The notes beneath the pieces are model-generated. The model ran no database searches, was not told where the DNA came from, and worked only from the letters and a program-made list of their open reading frames with translations. Positions 1 through 9,059 of a stretch of 64,000 nucleotides of DNA are shown here, in pieces (the stretch's first letter is position 1; each line of letters starts with the position of its first letter). The translations under genes and the position numbers were made by a program. Source of the DNA: Massilia atriviolacea (GTDB lineage Bacteria > Pseudomonadota > Gammaproteobacteria > Burkholderiales > Burkholderiaceae_D); assembly GCF_003953935.1 (NCBI RefSeq), contig NZ_RXLQ01000015.1:93743-157742 (forward strand), given 5' to 3'.

Positions 1-74
1 ATCTTGCCAAGCAGAATATCGAGCAGGTGGTTGGGGTTGTAACTTTCTTGTGATGCCAGAGCATGGTGTGCCAT
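1..74 (-). CDS. Start of an unidentified minus-strand gene (partial)
   Basis: Reading the minus strand from an ATG at 74 gives an open frame running off the left edge, beginning MAHHALASQESYNPNH. A GAGGA ribosome site lies just upstream of the ATG with normal spacing. About 24 codons are visible. The opening resembles, from memory only, a family of small Oxalobacteraceae proteins of regulatory type, but there is too little here to name it. It is divergent from miaB, so the long stretch between them should hold promoters for both. Confidence 0.45.
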   Translation of the reverse strand, partial: MAHHALASQESYNPNHLLDILLGK

Positions 75-701
75 GATTGTCCTCGTGGTGAGTGGTTGAA
101 ATAATGCCGTTACGAACTATGTTAAAGACCCATACGCGTCTTAATAAGTTCCCGGAAAATCGCCCTTGAGCGTGATTAAACAGAACAAATCTGATAACTG
201 GCTTAAAAGCACGTTTCCGGTTCGTATGCGCTCTGCGCTACTCACTTCCAACGCACTTGAAACTCCAAACACATTATTAGACTCATATGCCATAAGTACA
301 ACTTACCTCTGCATACGCGGCATTGTTTGAAATCAAGCTAACCGCCGGAAAGCTTGTCACATAGTCATTTCAACACATGAGAACAATTTGTGGCGCACGC
401 AAGAACATTTATTGTGTTCAGTCCGTTTTCAGAATTCCCTCGGAACTCATTGATTTACAAGAAGAAATAGGTAGTGTGCAATTAAGCAATTGTGAAATTT
501 GATTTTGCGAAACTTTTCCTGCGGATACCGGACAGTGACGGGTGGCTAGCCCAACCATTGACCGGGTGCAATGGCGGGCGCGGCAGGCGCGCGCCGCTGC
601 CGTGGCGCGGGCTGCCGTCGCGAACATGGCCGCCCCCGCTGATTTACGATAAACTGGCAACCCCGCCTGAAACCAGGCTGCAGCGCCACGTTGATCATTC
701 C
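75..701. other. Gene-free intergenic stretch upstream of miaB
   Basis: This stretch of over 600 bases has no convincing gene. The first two thirds (to about 500) are clearly richer in A and T than the rest of the window, as expected of a divergent promoter region. A frame opens at 492 and runs into miaB, but its translated start looks like non-coding sequence and does not resemble MiaB N-termini, so it was not used. No tRNA or clear terminator was seen. A weak -10-like TACGAT lies near 647, without a good -35. Confidence 0.5.
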
Positions 702-2063
702 ATGCAGAAAAAAGTCTTCATCAAAACCTTCGGTTGCCAAATGAACGAGTACGACTCGGACAAGATGGCGGACGTGCTCGGCGCGTCCGACGGCCTGGTG
801 CGCACCGACACGCCGGAAGACGCCGATGTGATCCTGCTCAATACCTGCTCGGTCCGTGAAAAAGCGCAAGAAAAAGTCTTTTCCGACCTCGGCCGCCTGC
901 GCGAGCTCAAGCTGGCCCGGCCCGACCTGCTGATCGGCGTCGGCGGCTGTGTTGCTTCCCAAGAAGGCGCCGCCATCGTCAAGCGCGCCCCCTACGTGGA
1001 CATGGTGTTCGGCCCGCAGACCCTGCACCGCCTGCCGCAGATGATGCGCGAACGGCGCGCCAGCGGCGACGCCCAGGTCGACATCAGCTTCCCCGAAATC
1101 GAAAAATTCGACCACCTGCCGCCGGCCAGGGTGGAAGGCGCCTCGGCCTTCGTGTCGATCATGGAAGGCTGCAGCAAATACTGCAGCTACTGCGTGGTGC
1201 CGTACACGCGCGGCGAGGAAGTCTCGCGCCGCTTCGAGGATGTGCTGACCGAAGTGGCCGGCCTGGCCGCCCAGGGCGTGAAGGAAATCACCCTGCTCGG
1301 CCAGAACGTGAACGCCTTCCGCGGCGTGATGGAAGGCGGCGACATCGCCGATTTCGCCCTGCTGCTCGAATACGTGGCCGCCATTCCCGGCATCGAGCGG
1401 ATCCGCTTCGTCACCAGCCACCCCAAGGAATTCACCCAGCGCCTGATCGACGCCTACGCCAGCATTCCGCAGCTGGTCGACCACCTGTACCTGCCGGCCC
1501 AGCATGGCGCCGACAATGTACTGTCCGCGATGAAGCGCGGCTACACCGGCCTCGAATACAAATCCATCATCCGCCGCATCCGCGCGGTGCGTCCCAACAT
1601 GTCGATTTCGTCCGACTTCATCGTCGGCTTCCCGGGCGAGACCGAGGCCGATTTCGCGGCGATGATGAAACTGATCGCGGACGTCGGCTTCGACACCAGC
1701 TACAGCTTCATCTTCAGCAAGCGTCCCGGCACCCCGGCCGCCAACCTGGACGACGACACACCGCACGAGGTCAAGCTGGCGCGCCTGCAAAAGCTGCAGG
1801 CCGCGATCGACGCCAACACCCGCAAGTACAGCGCCGCCATGGTCGGCAGCGTGCAGCGCATCCTGGTCGAAGGCCCGTCGGTCAAGAACCCGGCCGAACT
1901 GCAGGGCCGCACAGAAAACAACCGGGTCGTCAATTTCGAACCCGGCATCAATCCGAGCGCATTGATCGGCCAGATGGCCGACGTGCGCATCACCGAAAGT
2001 TTTAACTACACCCTGCGCGGCGAACTCGTTGCGCGCGGTGACACTTTAGCCTGCGCCAGTTGA
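702..2063 (+). CDS. miaB: tRNA-2-methylthio-N6-dimethylallyladenosine synthase MiaB
   Basis: Radical SAM methylthiotransferase that converts i6A37 to ms2i6A37 in tRNAs reading UNN codons; cytoplasmic. The 453-residue length is normal. The N-terminal domain carries three cluster cysteines ([30 protein letters not shown]), and the radical SAM core has the CxxxCxxC motif in [17 protein letters not shown]. The C-terminus fits a TRAM domain. The start at 702 gives the typical [13 protein letters not shown] opening; the frame is open further upstream but the extra residues are not MiaB-like. The stop overlaps the phoH start (TTGA), so the genes are probably co-transcribed and coupled. Confidence 0.96.
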   Translation: MQKKVFIKTFGCQMNEYDSDKMADVLGASDGLVRTDTPEDADVILLNTCSVREKAQEKVFSDLGRLRELKLARPDLLIGVGGCVASQEGAAIVKRAPYVDMVFGPQTLHRLPQMMRERRASGDAQVDISFPEIEKFDHLPPARVEGASAFVSIMEGCSKYCSYCVVPYTRGEEVSRRFEDVLTEVAGLAAQGVKEITLLGQNVNAFRGVMEGGDIADFALLLEYVAAIPGIERIRFVTSHPKEFTQRLIDAYASIPQLVDHLYLPAQHGADNVLSAMKRGYTGLEYKSIIRRIRAVRPNMSISSDFIVGFPGETEADFAAMMKLIADVGFDTSYSFIFSKRPGTPAANLDDDTPHEVKLARLQKLQAAIDANTRKYSAAMVGSVQRILVEGPSVKNPAELQGRTENNRVVNFEPGINPSALIGQMADVRITESFNYTLRGELVARGDTLACAS

Positions 2064-3109
2064 AAACCAAAACACCCATCCAGCCTCACTACTTCATCCC
2101 CGAGCCGCTCGACAACACGCGGCTTGCCCACCTGTGCGGACCGCTCGACGAAAACCTGCGCCAGATCTCGTCGGCGCTCGATGTCACCATTTTCCGGCGC
2201 GGCGAAAAATTCATCGTCAGCGGCCATAACGCCGAACACGCGGTCCAGATCCTGGAACGCTTCTACGCGGTCGCCAACAAGATCGTCCCGATCGAGGAAG
2301 TGCAGCTGGCGCTGGTCGAACAGCGCTCCGGCCTGCACAAGCAGCAAACCCCGGACAGCACGCCGACCGAGGCGCTGCCCGACATCGAGATCAACAGCCC
2401 GGTACTCAAGACGCGCCGCCACGACCTGCGCGGGCGCACCCCGCACCAGATCCAGTACCTGCGCTCGATCCTGGAACACGACATCAGCTTCGGGGTCGGT
2501 CCCGCCGGCACCGGCAAGACCTACCTGGCGGTGGCCTGCGCAGTCGACGCGCTCGAGCGCGATGCCGTCAAGCGCATCATCCTGACCCGCCCCGCGGTGG
2601 AAGCGGGCGAGCGCCTGGGCTTCCTGCCGGGCGACCTGGCGCAAAAGGTCGATCCTTACCTGCGCCCCCTGTACGACGCGCTGTACGACCTGCTCGGCTT
2701 CGACCGCACCCAGAAGATGTTCGAAAAACAGGTGATCGAGATCGCCCCGCTGGCCTACATGCGCGGGCGCACCCTGAATCACGCCTTCGTGATCCTCGAC
2801 GAAGCGCAGAACACCACCGTCGAACAGATGAAGATGTTCCTGACACGGATCGGCTTCGGCAGCAAGGCCGTGGTCACCGGCGACGTCACCCAGGTCGACC
2901 TGCACAAGACGCAGAAGAGCGGCTTGAGCGACGCCGTGCATGTGCTCAAGGACGTGCGCGGGATCGCCTTTACCCAGTTCTCCAGCGCCGACGTGGTGCG
3001 CCATCCGCTGGTGGCGCGCATCGTCGACGCCTACGAAAGCGCCGCCTCGGTCGACGAGCTGGCCGCCCTGCCGAAACCTGTCATCGCTAAAAATGTCCGC
3101 AAAAAATAA
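2060..3109 (+). CDS. ybeZ: PhoH family ATPase (PhoH-like, YbeZ)
   Basis: A 349-residue protein of the PhoH/YbeZ family, a P-loop NTPase that works with YbeY in RNA and ribosome metabolism; the exact reaction is not settled for the family. Walker A is seen in [11 protein letters not shown] (about residue 152) and Walker B in VILDEAQNT (about residue 245). The N-terminal third fits the KH-like region of YbeZ. The start is a TTG at 2060 that overlaps the miaB stop by four bases; no ATG lies nearby. The last 17 bases overlap the ybeY start. This arrangement is the classic miaB-ybeZ-ybeY order. Confidence 0.93.
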   Translation: MKTKTPIQPHYFIPEPLDNTRLAHLCGPLDENLRQISSALDVTIFRRGEKFIVSGHNAEHAVQILERFYAVANKIVPIEEVQLALVEQRSGLHKQQTPDSTPTEALPDIEINSPVLKTRRHDLRGRTPHQIQYLRSILEHDISFGVGPAGTGKTYLAVACAVDALERDAVKRIILTRPAVEAGERLGFLPGDLAQKVDPYLRPLYDALYDLLGFDRTQKMFEKQVIEIAPLAYMRGRTLNHAFVILDEAQNTTVEQMKMFLTRIGFGSKAVVTGDVTQVDLHKTQKSGLSDAVHVLKDVRGIAFTQFSSADVVRHPLVARIVDAYESAASVDELAALPKPVIAKNVRKK

Positions 3110-3557
3110 GCTCTCCCTGTCGGTCCAGTATCCCGACACCCGCCTGCAGGCATCGATCACGCGCCCGAAGATCAGGCGCTGGGTGCAGGCGGCGCTGTTC
3201 GCGCCGGCCGAACTGACCATCCGCTTCGTCGACGCCGACGAAGGCCGCGCGCTCAATCGCGACTACCGCGCCAAGGACTACGCCACCAACGTGCTGACCT
3301 TCGCCTATAACGAAGGCGAAGACATCGCCGAGATCGATCCGACCCGCGCCGACATCATCCTGTGCACCGACGTGCTGGAAAAAGAAGCGGCGGAACAGAA
3401 AAAAACCGTGGAAGAACACACTGCGCACCTGATCGTGCACGGCGTGCTGCACGCCCAGGGCTACGACCACAACGACGATGAAGAAGCGGCCGAGATGGAG
3501 CAGCTCGAACGCGACATCCTCGAGGCGCTGGGCTACCCCGACCCTTACGCTTCCTGA
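3093..3557 (+). CDS. ybeY: Endoribonuclease YbeY (rRNA maturation factor)
   Basis: Zinc-dependent endoribonuclease for 16S rRNA 3' end maturation and ribosome quality control. The 154-residue protein has the family zinc motif [11 protein letters not shown] near residue 113 and the conserved segment DYATNVLTF upstream of it. The ATG at 3093 is inside the phoH 3' end; reading the same frame from earlier starts would only translate phoH out of frame. Translation is probably coupled to phoH. It ends at 3557 and is followed by 350 bases without a gene, so the first transcription unit likely stops here. Confidence 0.94.
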   Translation: MSAKNKLSLSVQYPDTRLQASITRPKIRRWVQAALFAPAELTIRFVDADEGRALNRDYRAKDYATNVLTFAYNEGEDIAEIDPTRADIILCTDVLEKEAAEQKKTVEEHTAHLIVHGVLHAQGYDHNDDEEAAEMEQLERDILEALGYPDPYAS

Positions 3558-3909
3558 ACGCGGGCGCGGCAGCTTCGCGTTGTCGCGCTCGAGCGCCTTC
3601 CAGCTGCCCGCGCCAGCGGCGCCGCTTTCACCAGTTCCCTGGCCGCTCCCTGGTGTGCGGCCGCAGCGGCCCGTGTGCGCCGTCCAGGCGCCCTGCGCAC
3701 GCATCGACACCGTCGCCGCGCCATGGGTTTCCGGATGGCGCGGACCGGACTTTGTGTCCGGACAGCGCGGCGGATCGTGTCACTTTCTTTCCACAATGCT
3801 AACGCTTTATTGGACCCGGAAGGGGCCTCTGAAGTACCATACGGAAATACAGAATAAATCGTATGGTCGGCGGTGTTCCTGCGCGGCCCAGCATTTTCCC
3901 GGGAATTTC
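3558..3909. other. Gene-free stretch between ybeY and the 770-residue unknown
   Basis: No gene is supported here. The first 170 bases are GC-rich with several self-complementary patches but no clean hairpin plus T-run. The last 130 bases are richer in A and T and contain an inverted repeat (3836-3867), listed separately, which fits a promoter/operator region for the gene starting at 3910. In other members of this gene cluster ybeY is commonly followed directly by corC, so this spot looks like an insertion boundary. Confidence 0.5.
3836..3867. promoter_or_regulatory. Inverted repeat upstream of the 770-residue protein (possible operator)
   Basis: Eight-base perfect arms (ACCATACG at 3836-3843 and CGTATGGT at 3860-3867) flank a 16-base A/T-rich centre. 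It lies about 45 bases before the GTG start at 3910, the right place for a regulator site. No regulator is known; the call rests on symmetry and position only. Confidence 0.3.
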
Positions 3910-6222
3910 GTGACCACTTTTCTTTACCTGCAGCGCTTCGCCAACGGCGCCCCGGCCGCCATGCCTTTCGAAGTCCTGATCCCGATCCTGGCGCGCCACG
4001 GCAAGCTCGGTCGCGGCCTGTACGATACCGAAGTCACTTTCGCCGACGGCGTGGCCGCCAGCGCCACCGTCATCGGCGGACGCGTCGACGGCGCCCTGTG
4101 CATCGGTTTCGAGCGCCCGTGTTTCGACGCCCCCCTGCGCGCGCTGGTGTGGGACTGCATGCGCGAACTGGGCTGCGCCGCCTTCGACGACGCGCTGGAG
4201 ATGGTCTACACCCCGCTGCACAGCGCCACCGCATTGGCGCCGGCCTTTGCGGCCGCCTGCGCCAACGGCGTGCGGCGCGTCGACAGCGCCCAGCAGCTCT
4301 GGCCCGACCAGCTGGAAACGCGCTTGCCGGCCGCGCCGCCGCCGGCCCTGGCCTACCGCAACGCCAACGCGCACGGCCTGCAACTGCAGCTGTTCGACCA
4401 GAGCGATGCCGCCGCCAGGGAAGTGGCCATCGACCTGGCGATCCGGCCCGAAGCCTGCAACCCGGCCACTCTGCGCGTGCTGCGCAACCTGGCCGCACGG
4501 ATCGATGCCGCCGTCGGCGCCAATCCCGGCTACCGCCCGTTCTACCGTTTTGTGCACGACGCCAGCTCGCAGCTGTTCGTCGAGTCGGCGCCGCTGGCGC
4601 CCCTGGCCCACAGCGCCACCATGGTCAGCCCGGGCCCCGGCCTGTCCGCGCACCGCCCCGGCTTTGTCGCCGCGCGCGAGATCGATGCCGGCGCCCGCGT
4701 CGAACAGCGCAAGCTGGCTGCCGGCGTGCAGGACAAATACGGCATCGTCCTCGATGGCAGCGGCGCCAGCATCAACGCGCTGTCCGCCCTGCTCGACAAG
4801 CTGCACGCCTGGTATCTGCTGGAACGCGCCAGGCAGCCGGACAATGCGGCCTTCAGCAGCCCGCTCGCCGCCAGCTGGGCGATCCGCGCCGGCTGCTACC
4901 TCGGCTCCGTGGCCGCCGGCCAGATCGGCGGGCAGTGGGGTTACGTCACGCGCGGCCAGAGGCGCCTGCAGGTGGTGCGCACCCATCGCGGGCGCGTCTG
5001 CCATCCGCAGCAGCAGGTGCTCGACCACATCATCAACGGCGCCCACGACAGCGTGGCGCGCTGGTACGCGCAACTGGCCGTGAGCGACGCCAGCGCCTGC
5101 GCCCGCGCCGACGATATCGCCAGCCGCATCCCGCAGCTGTGCGCCGCGCTGCTCGGCCAAGGCGACGAGCCATTGCCGCTCGCCGCCCAACTGGCGCGCG
5201 AGAAGCTCGATTACAGCGTCGCATCGCTGCGCCACGTCGACGCCTGGCTGGGGCAGCTGCGCCAGCAAGGCGCCGCCATCGCTGCGCAGGAACGCGAGCG
5301 CGTCGTCGACGCGGCCGGCGCCTACCTGGGCGAAGTCGTGCGCAGCAACGCGCCCGACCCAGGCCAGTGGCAATGGATGAACTACGACGACATGGTGCGC
5401 GCCCATCCGGCCTTTGCGCGCCAGCGTCGGCGCGCGCGCAGCTTCATGGGTTTTCTCGACAGCGTGGAATCGACCGCCTATCCGCTGGCCACCGTCGACA
5501 CCCTGCTGGCCGATGCGCGCGCCGAATCGCTGCAAACCTACGCGCGCAGGCTGCTGCCGCAGGCCGCCGACGAGCGCGCCGGGCCGCTGGTCCCGGGCGA
5601 TATCGAACAATGCCCGGCCGACGCCGCCATGGAACTGGCGCTCGACCAGGTCCGCAACGCCATCATGAAGTGGCGCCGCTCGGCCACCCCGGCCGACTAC
5701 GCCGCCGCCTGCGCCGACAATCCGGGATGGCTGGGCGCCGACAGCCTGGCCGAAATCTACCGCCGCCAGCACCTGCTGCTCGAAAAAGGCATGGTGGTCT
5801 GGGCCTCGCTGGTGCATGCCAACAATGCCCTGTTTTCGGAGGGGCCGCACGACATGCCGGCGCTGCTGGCGTACAGCCTCGAACGCCATTTCGAAGCGCG
5901 TCCGCACGCCCTGCAGCGCATCGCGCAAGAGCTGTTTTCGTACAAGGGCAAGGAGATGCCGCCCGCGCTCCAGCACATCGCCCAATACCTGGCCAGCGAA
6001 CAGCAGCGCGCGCAGGACGTCGCGGTGCCGCAGCTGCTCACGACGCGGCGCGTGATGCTCTCGTCCATCCTGGCGATCCGCAAGCACCTGCCGGCCGATG
6101 TCATGAAGGGCGCCCGGTTCCCGGTGCTGACCCACCCCGACACGCTGTGCCTGATGATCGCGCCGCGCCAGTTCTGGCCGCAGGAACTGCTTGGCGCCTG
6201 GGCCAGCGGCGCGATGGTGTAA
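3910..6222 (+). CDS. Unrecognised 770-residue protein
   Basis: I do not recognise this protein and see no catalytic or binding motif I can name. The frame is convincing: it is open for 770 codons, rich in Ala, Arg and Leu with normal codon bias, and the opposite-strand frame reads as a shadow. No signal peptide or membrane helix is evident, so it is probably cytoplasmic. The N-terminal 60 residues alternate hydrophobic and polar residues (AMPFEVLIPILARHG) like a folded alpha/beta start; the C-terminal half is largely helical. GTG at 3910, with a GGGA patch before it, keeps the N-terminus intact; an ATG at 3961 is the alternative. It sits alone between ybeY and an FAD/Rieske gene, in a place where corC is normally expected. 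Confidence 0.75.
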   Translation: MTTFLYLQRFANGAPAAMPFEVLIPILARHGKLGRGLYDTEVTFADGVAASATVIGGRVDGALCIGFERPCFDAPLRALVWDCMRELGCAAFDDALEMVYTPLHSATALAPAFAAACANGVRRVDSAQQLWPDQLETRLPAAPPPALAYRNANAHGLQLQLFDQSDAAAREVAIDLAIRPEACNPATLRVLRNLAARIDAAVGANPGYRPFYRFVHDASSQLFVESAPLAPLAHSATMVSPGPGLSAHRPGFVAAREIDAGARVEQRKLAAGVQDKYGIVLDGSGASINALSALLDKLHAWYLLERARQPDNAAFSSPLAASWAIRAGCYLGSVAAGQIGGQWGYVTRGQRRLQVVRTHRGRVCHPQQQVLDHIINGAHDSVARWYAQLAVSDASACARADDIASRIPQLCAALLGQGDEPLPLAAQLAREKLDYSVASLRHVDAWLGQLRQQGAAIAAQERERVVDAAGAYLGEVVRSNAPDPGQWQWMNYDDMVRAHPAFARQRRRARSFMGFLDSVESTAYPLATVDTLLADARAESLQTYARRLLPQAADERAGPLVPGDIEQCPADAAMELALDQVRNAIMKWRRSATPADYAAACADNPGWLGADSLAEIYRRQHLLLEKGMVVWASLVHANNALFSEGPHDMPALLAYSLERHFEARPHALQRIAQELFSYKGKEMPPALQHIAQYLASEQQRAQDVAVPQLLTTRRVMLSSILAIRKHLPADVMKGARFPVLTHPDTLCLMIAPRQFWPQELLGAWASGAMV

Positions 6223-6383
6223 AGGCCCGCCGGCGCCGCGGCGTAGTATTTGGCGCACTCGCGCACGGCTTGCAGGCCTACACGACATGGTAACTCCGCT
6301 CACCCGCTTTTGTACGGCATCGCACTGTGGCGACCGGCCGCTTCGGGTCTACTTGGACTACTCGACAAGAGGAAAACCAAGAC

Positions 6384-6389
6384 AGGAGG
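6384..6389 (+). promoter_or_regulatory. Strong Shine-Dalgarno site deciding the start of the FAD/Rieske gene
   Basis: A perfect AGGAGG lies nine bases before the ATG at 6399. The frame is open from 6327, but this site and the lack of conserved residues upstream fix the start at 6399. Confidence 0.75.
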
Positions 6390-6398
6390 AACCTGCCA

Positions 6399-8063
6399 AT
6401 GACAGCAGCATACCCGGCAACAAACCCAGCAATAAGCGCAGCGACAGACGCAGCGACAGACGCAGCGACAAACGCAACAACAAGCACAACGCCGCACGGC
6501 GCCACATCCGCATGGCTCGCCACCGCCAGCCTTCCCCGCTACTGCCCGTTGACGGGCAAGGACAGCGCCGACGTCTGCGTGATCGGCGCCGGCATCGCGG
6601 GCCTGACTACCGCCTACATGCTTCTGCGCGAAGGCAAATCAGTGGTGGTGCTCGACGCCTCCGGTGTCGGCGCCGGCGAAACCGGCCGCACCAGCGCGCA
6701 TTTTTTCCCGCCCGACGAACGCTTTTTCGAGATCGAACGCAGCTTCGGCAGCGACAAGGCCGCGCTGGTGGCCGACACCTACCGCAAGGCCACCGACTGC
6801 GTCGAGGCCATCATCCGCACCGAACGCATCGCATGCGAATTCGAACGCGTGGACGGCTACCTGTTCACCCCCGACGGCGCCTGGAACGATATCCTCGAAC
6901 GCGAGTACGCCATCACCACCCGCCTCGGCCTGAACGTGCGCCGTTTCGAACGCGTGCCGGGCCTGCATTTCGATACCGGCCCCTGCCTGCGCTTTGCGCG
7001 CCAGGGCCAGTTCCATCCCTTGAAGTACCTGGACGGCCTGGCGCGCGCCATCGAGCGCCTGGGCGGTCGCATCTACGACAACACCCGCGCGCTCGACCTG
7101 CGTGCGGAACAGGCGCGCCAGCTGGTCACGACCGCACATGGCCAGGTCGACGCGGCCGCCGTGGTGGTGGCGACCAACACCCCGTTCAACGAGCGCACGG
7201 CACTGCACGCCAGGCAGGCCGGCTACCGCAGCTACGTGGTGGCGCTGCGGGTGCCCAAGGATGCGCTGCCGCGCGTGCTGCTGTGGGATACGGGCGAGCC
7301 GTACTACTACGTGCGCCTGGCCTCGGCCGGCAGCGGCGCCGATCACGAACTGCTGATCGTCGGCGGGCAGGATCACAAGAGCGGGCAGGATGCGCATGCG
7401 CGGCAGCGCTACGACGAGATCGAAGCGTGGACGCGCCAGCGCTTCCCGATCGCCGGCGCGGTGGCCTACCGCTGGTCGGGCGAGGTGATGGAGCCGTCCG
7501 ACGGCCTGGCGTTTTTGGGCCGCAACCGGCTCGATCGTGAGAATGTGTACGTGATCACCGGCGACTCCGGCAACGGCATGACCCACTGCACGGCCGGGGC
7601 GATCCTGGTGACGGACCTGATCGTCGGACGCACGAATGTCTGGACCGAGCTGTATTCGCCGTCGCGCAAGGCGCTGCACGGGCTGGGCGACTTCATTACC
7701 GAGCAGGCCAACACGCTGGCCCAGTACACCGACTGGCTGCGCGGCGCCGACGTCGAAAGCGCCGGCCAGATCGCGCGCGGCGAAGGGGCCCTGCTGCGCG
7801 ACGGCGGACGCCTGCTGGCGGTGTACCGGGGCGACGATGGCGGATTGCAGGCGGTATCGGCGGCCTGCACCCACCTGGGCTGCGCGGTGCACTGGAACGC
7901 CGGCGACAAGTCGTGGGACTGCCCGTGCCATGGCTCGCGCTTCGCGCCGGACGGGGAAGTGCTGCACGGCCCGGCCAGACGGGCGCTGGCGGCGGCCACG
8001 CTGGAAGGCGATGTGGGGGGAGGCGCGCATCCGGCAGCGCAGGAAGAACGCCGCACCGATTAA
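6399..8063 (+). CDS. FAD-dependent oxidoreductase with C-terminal Rieske [2Fe-2S] domain
   Basis: A 554-residue fusion of a D-amino-acid-oxidase-type FAD domain (DAO fold) and a Rieske iron-sulfur domain. The dinucleotide-binding motif VIGAGIAGLTTAY is near residue 65, and GDSGNGMTH near 390 fits the second FAD-contact region. The Rieske ligands are CTHLGC and CPCHGS (about residues 490 and 508), with correct C-x-H...C-x2-H spacing. Bacillus YhfW has the same architecture; substrate is unknown. The first 40 residues are a low-complexity Ala/Thr stretch encoded by 12-base tandem repeats. No membrane helix or obvious Tat signal. It is alone, between an unknown gene and corC. Confidence 0.85.
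   Translation: MTAAYPATNPAISAATDAATDAATNATTSTTPHGATSAWLATASLPRYCPLTGKDSADVCVIGAGIAGLTTAYMLLREGKSVVVLDASGVGAGETGRTSAHFFPPDERFFEIERSFGSDKAALVADTYRKATDCVEAIIRTERIACEFERVDGYLFTPDGAWNDILEREYAITTRLGLNVRRFERVPGLHFDTGPCLRFARQGQFHPLKYLDGLARAIERLGGRIYDNTRALDLRAEQARQLVTTAHGQVDAAAVVVATNTPFNERTALHARQAGYRSYVVALRVPKDALPRVLLWDTGEPYYYVRLASAGSGADHELLIVGGQDHKSGQDAHARQRYDEIEAWTRQRFPIAGAVAYRWSGEVMEPSDGLAFLGRNRLDRENVYVITGDSGNGMTHCTAGAILVTDLIVGRTNVWTELYSPSRKALHGLGDFITEQANTLAQYTDWLRGADVESAGQIARGEGALLRDGGRLLAVYRGDDGGLQAVSAACTHLGCAVHWNAGDKSWDCPCHGSRFAPDGEVLHGPARRALAAATLEGDVGGGAHPAAQEERRTD
6429..6478. repeat. 12-base tandem repeat inside the FAD/Rieske gene
   Basis: Three consecutive near-identical units of the form GCAGCGACAGAC, followed by degenerate ones, encode the Ala-Thr-Asp run ATDAATDAATNATT near the N-terminus. 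Copies are in frame, so length changes would not disrupt the protein. Confidence 0.7.
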
Positions 8064-8070
8064 GCGTTAA

Positions 8071-8098
8071 CGCCGCCCGCGCCTTGGCGCGGGCGGCG
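8071..8098. terminator. GC-rich hairpin after the FAD/Rieske gene (possible terminator)
   Basis: Thirteen-base perfect arms (8071-8083 and 8086-8098) meet at a two-base centre, eight bases after the stop codon at 8063. The stem is very stable, but no T-run follows, so it may be a weak terminator, an RNA 3'-end stabiliser or both. Confidence 0.5.
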
Positions 8099-8180
8099 TG
8101 GCAGGCAGTTCCGCTCAAAAAACAGGCAATCGCGCTTTTGGTGTATCCTACGCCTATCGCAACAACGGCTCACGCCAACT

Positions 8181-9059
8181 ATGCCAGAGCATCCTTATGA
8201 CGTCCGGACGGACGCCAAGACCCACCGGTCACTGTTTGAACGCCTGACCGCACTGATCTCCCCCGAGCCCGAAAACCGCGCCGAGCTGCTCGAAGTCCTG
8301 CACGACGCCCACGAACGCAACCTGATCGACGCCGATGCGCTGTCCATGATCGAAGGGGTGTTCCAGGTCTCGGACCTGTCCGCGCGCGACATCATGGTCC
8401 CGCGCTCGCAGATGGACGTCATCGACATCAGCAAGCCGATCGAGGAATGGATGCCGCAGGTGCTGGAAACAGCCCACTCGCGCTTCCCCGCCATCGAAGG
8501 CGAACGCGACAAGGTGATCGGCATCCTGCTGGCCAAGGACTTGCTGCGTTATTACGCCGAAGAATCTTTCGACGTGCGCGAGATGCTGCGTCCCGCCATC
8601 TTCATCCCCGAATCGAAACGCCTGAACGTGCTGCTGCGCGATTTCCGCGCCAATCACAATCACATGGCCATCGTGGTCGACGAATACAGCGGCGTTGCCG
8701 GCCTGATCACGATCGAAGACGTGCTGGAACAGATCGTCGGCGACATCGAGGACGAATACGATTTCGATGAAGAAGAAGACAACATTCTCTCGATCAAGGA
8801 AGGCCAGTTCGGCCCGCGCTGGCGCATCAAGGCGCTGACCGAGATCAGCCAGTTCAACGAAGAACTCGGCACCAGCCTGCCCGAAGACGACGTCGACACC
8901 ATCGGCGGCCTGGTGGCCAGCCACCTCGGCCGCATGCCGCACAAGGGCGACACCTTCGACGTTGCCGGATTGCGCTTCGAGGTGCTGCGCGCCGACGCGC
9001 GCCAGGTGCACGTCCTGCTGGTCGAAAAACTGCCGCTGCCCGAAGACGAACACGATTGA
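8181..9059 (+). CDS. corC: CorC/HlyC family protein with CBS domains
   Basis: A 292-residue cytosolic protein of the CorC type: two CBS domains (about residues 65-190, with DIMVPRSQMDVID and VVDEYSGVAGLITIEDVL) and a C-terminal CorC_HlyC transporter-associated domain (GLVASHLGRMPHKGDTF, about 235-290). It lacks the membrane DUF21 domain. The family is linked to magnesium and cobalt efflux or resistance, with nucleotide sensing by CBS pairs. Its stop overlaps the lnt start by one base (TGATG), the usual corC-lnt pair. The opening MPEHPYDVRTDAKTHRSLFE is typical. Confidence 0.93.
   Translation: MPEHPYDVRTDAKTHRSLFERLTALISPEPENRAELLEVLHDAHERNLIDADALSMIEGVFQVSDLSARDIMVPRSQMDVIDISKPIEEWMPQVLETAHSRFPAIEGERDKVIGILLAKDLLRYYAEESFDVREMLRPAIFIPESKRLNVLLRDFRANHNHMAIVVDEYSGVAGLITIEDVLEQIVGDIEDEYDFDEEEDNILSIKEGQFGPRWRIKALTEISQFNEELGTSLPEDDVDTIGGLVASHLGRMPHKGDTFDVAGLRFEVLRADARQVHVLLVEKLPLPEDEHD

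Noticed and set aside
492..701. N-terminal extension of MiaB from 492
   Set aside because: The extra 70 residues are not MiaB-like and the ATG at 702 gives the standard start.
3799..6303. 834-codon open frame on the minus strand opposite the 770-residue protein
   Set aside because: Its translation is rich in His, Gln, Gly and Arg without folded-domain patterns, as seen for shadows of GC-rich genes; the plus-strand frame is more protein-like.
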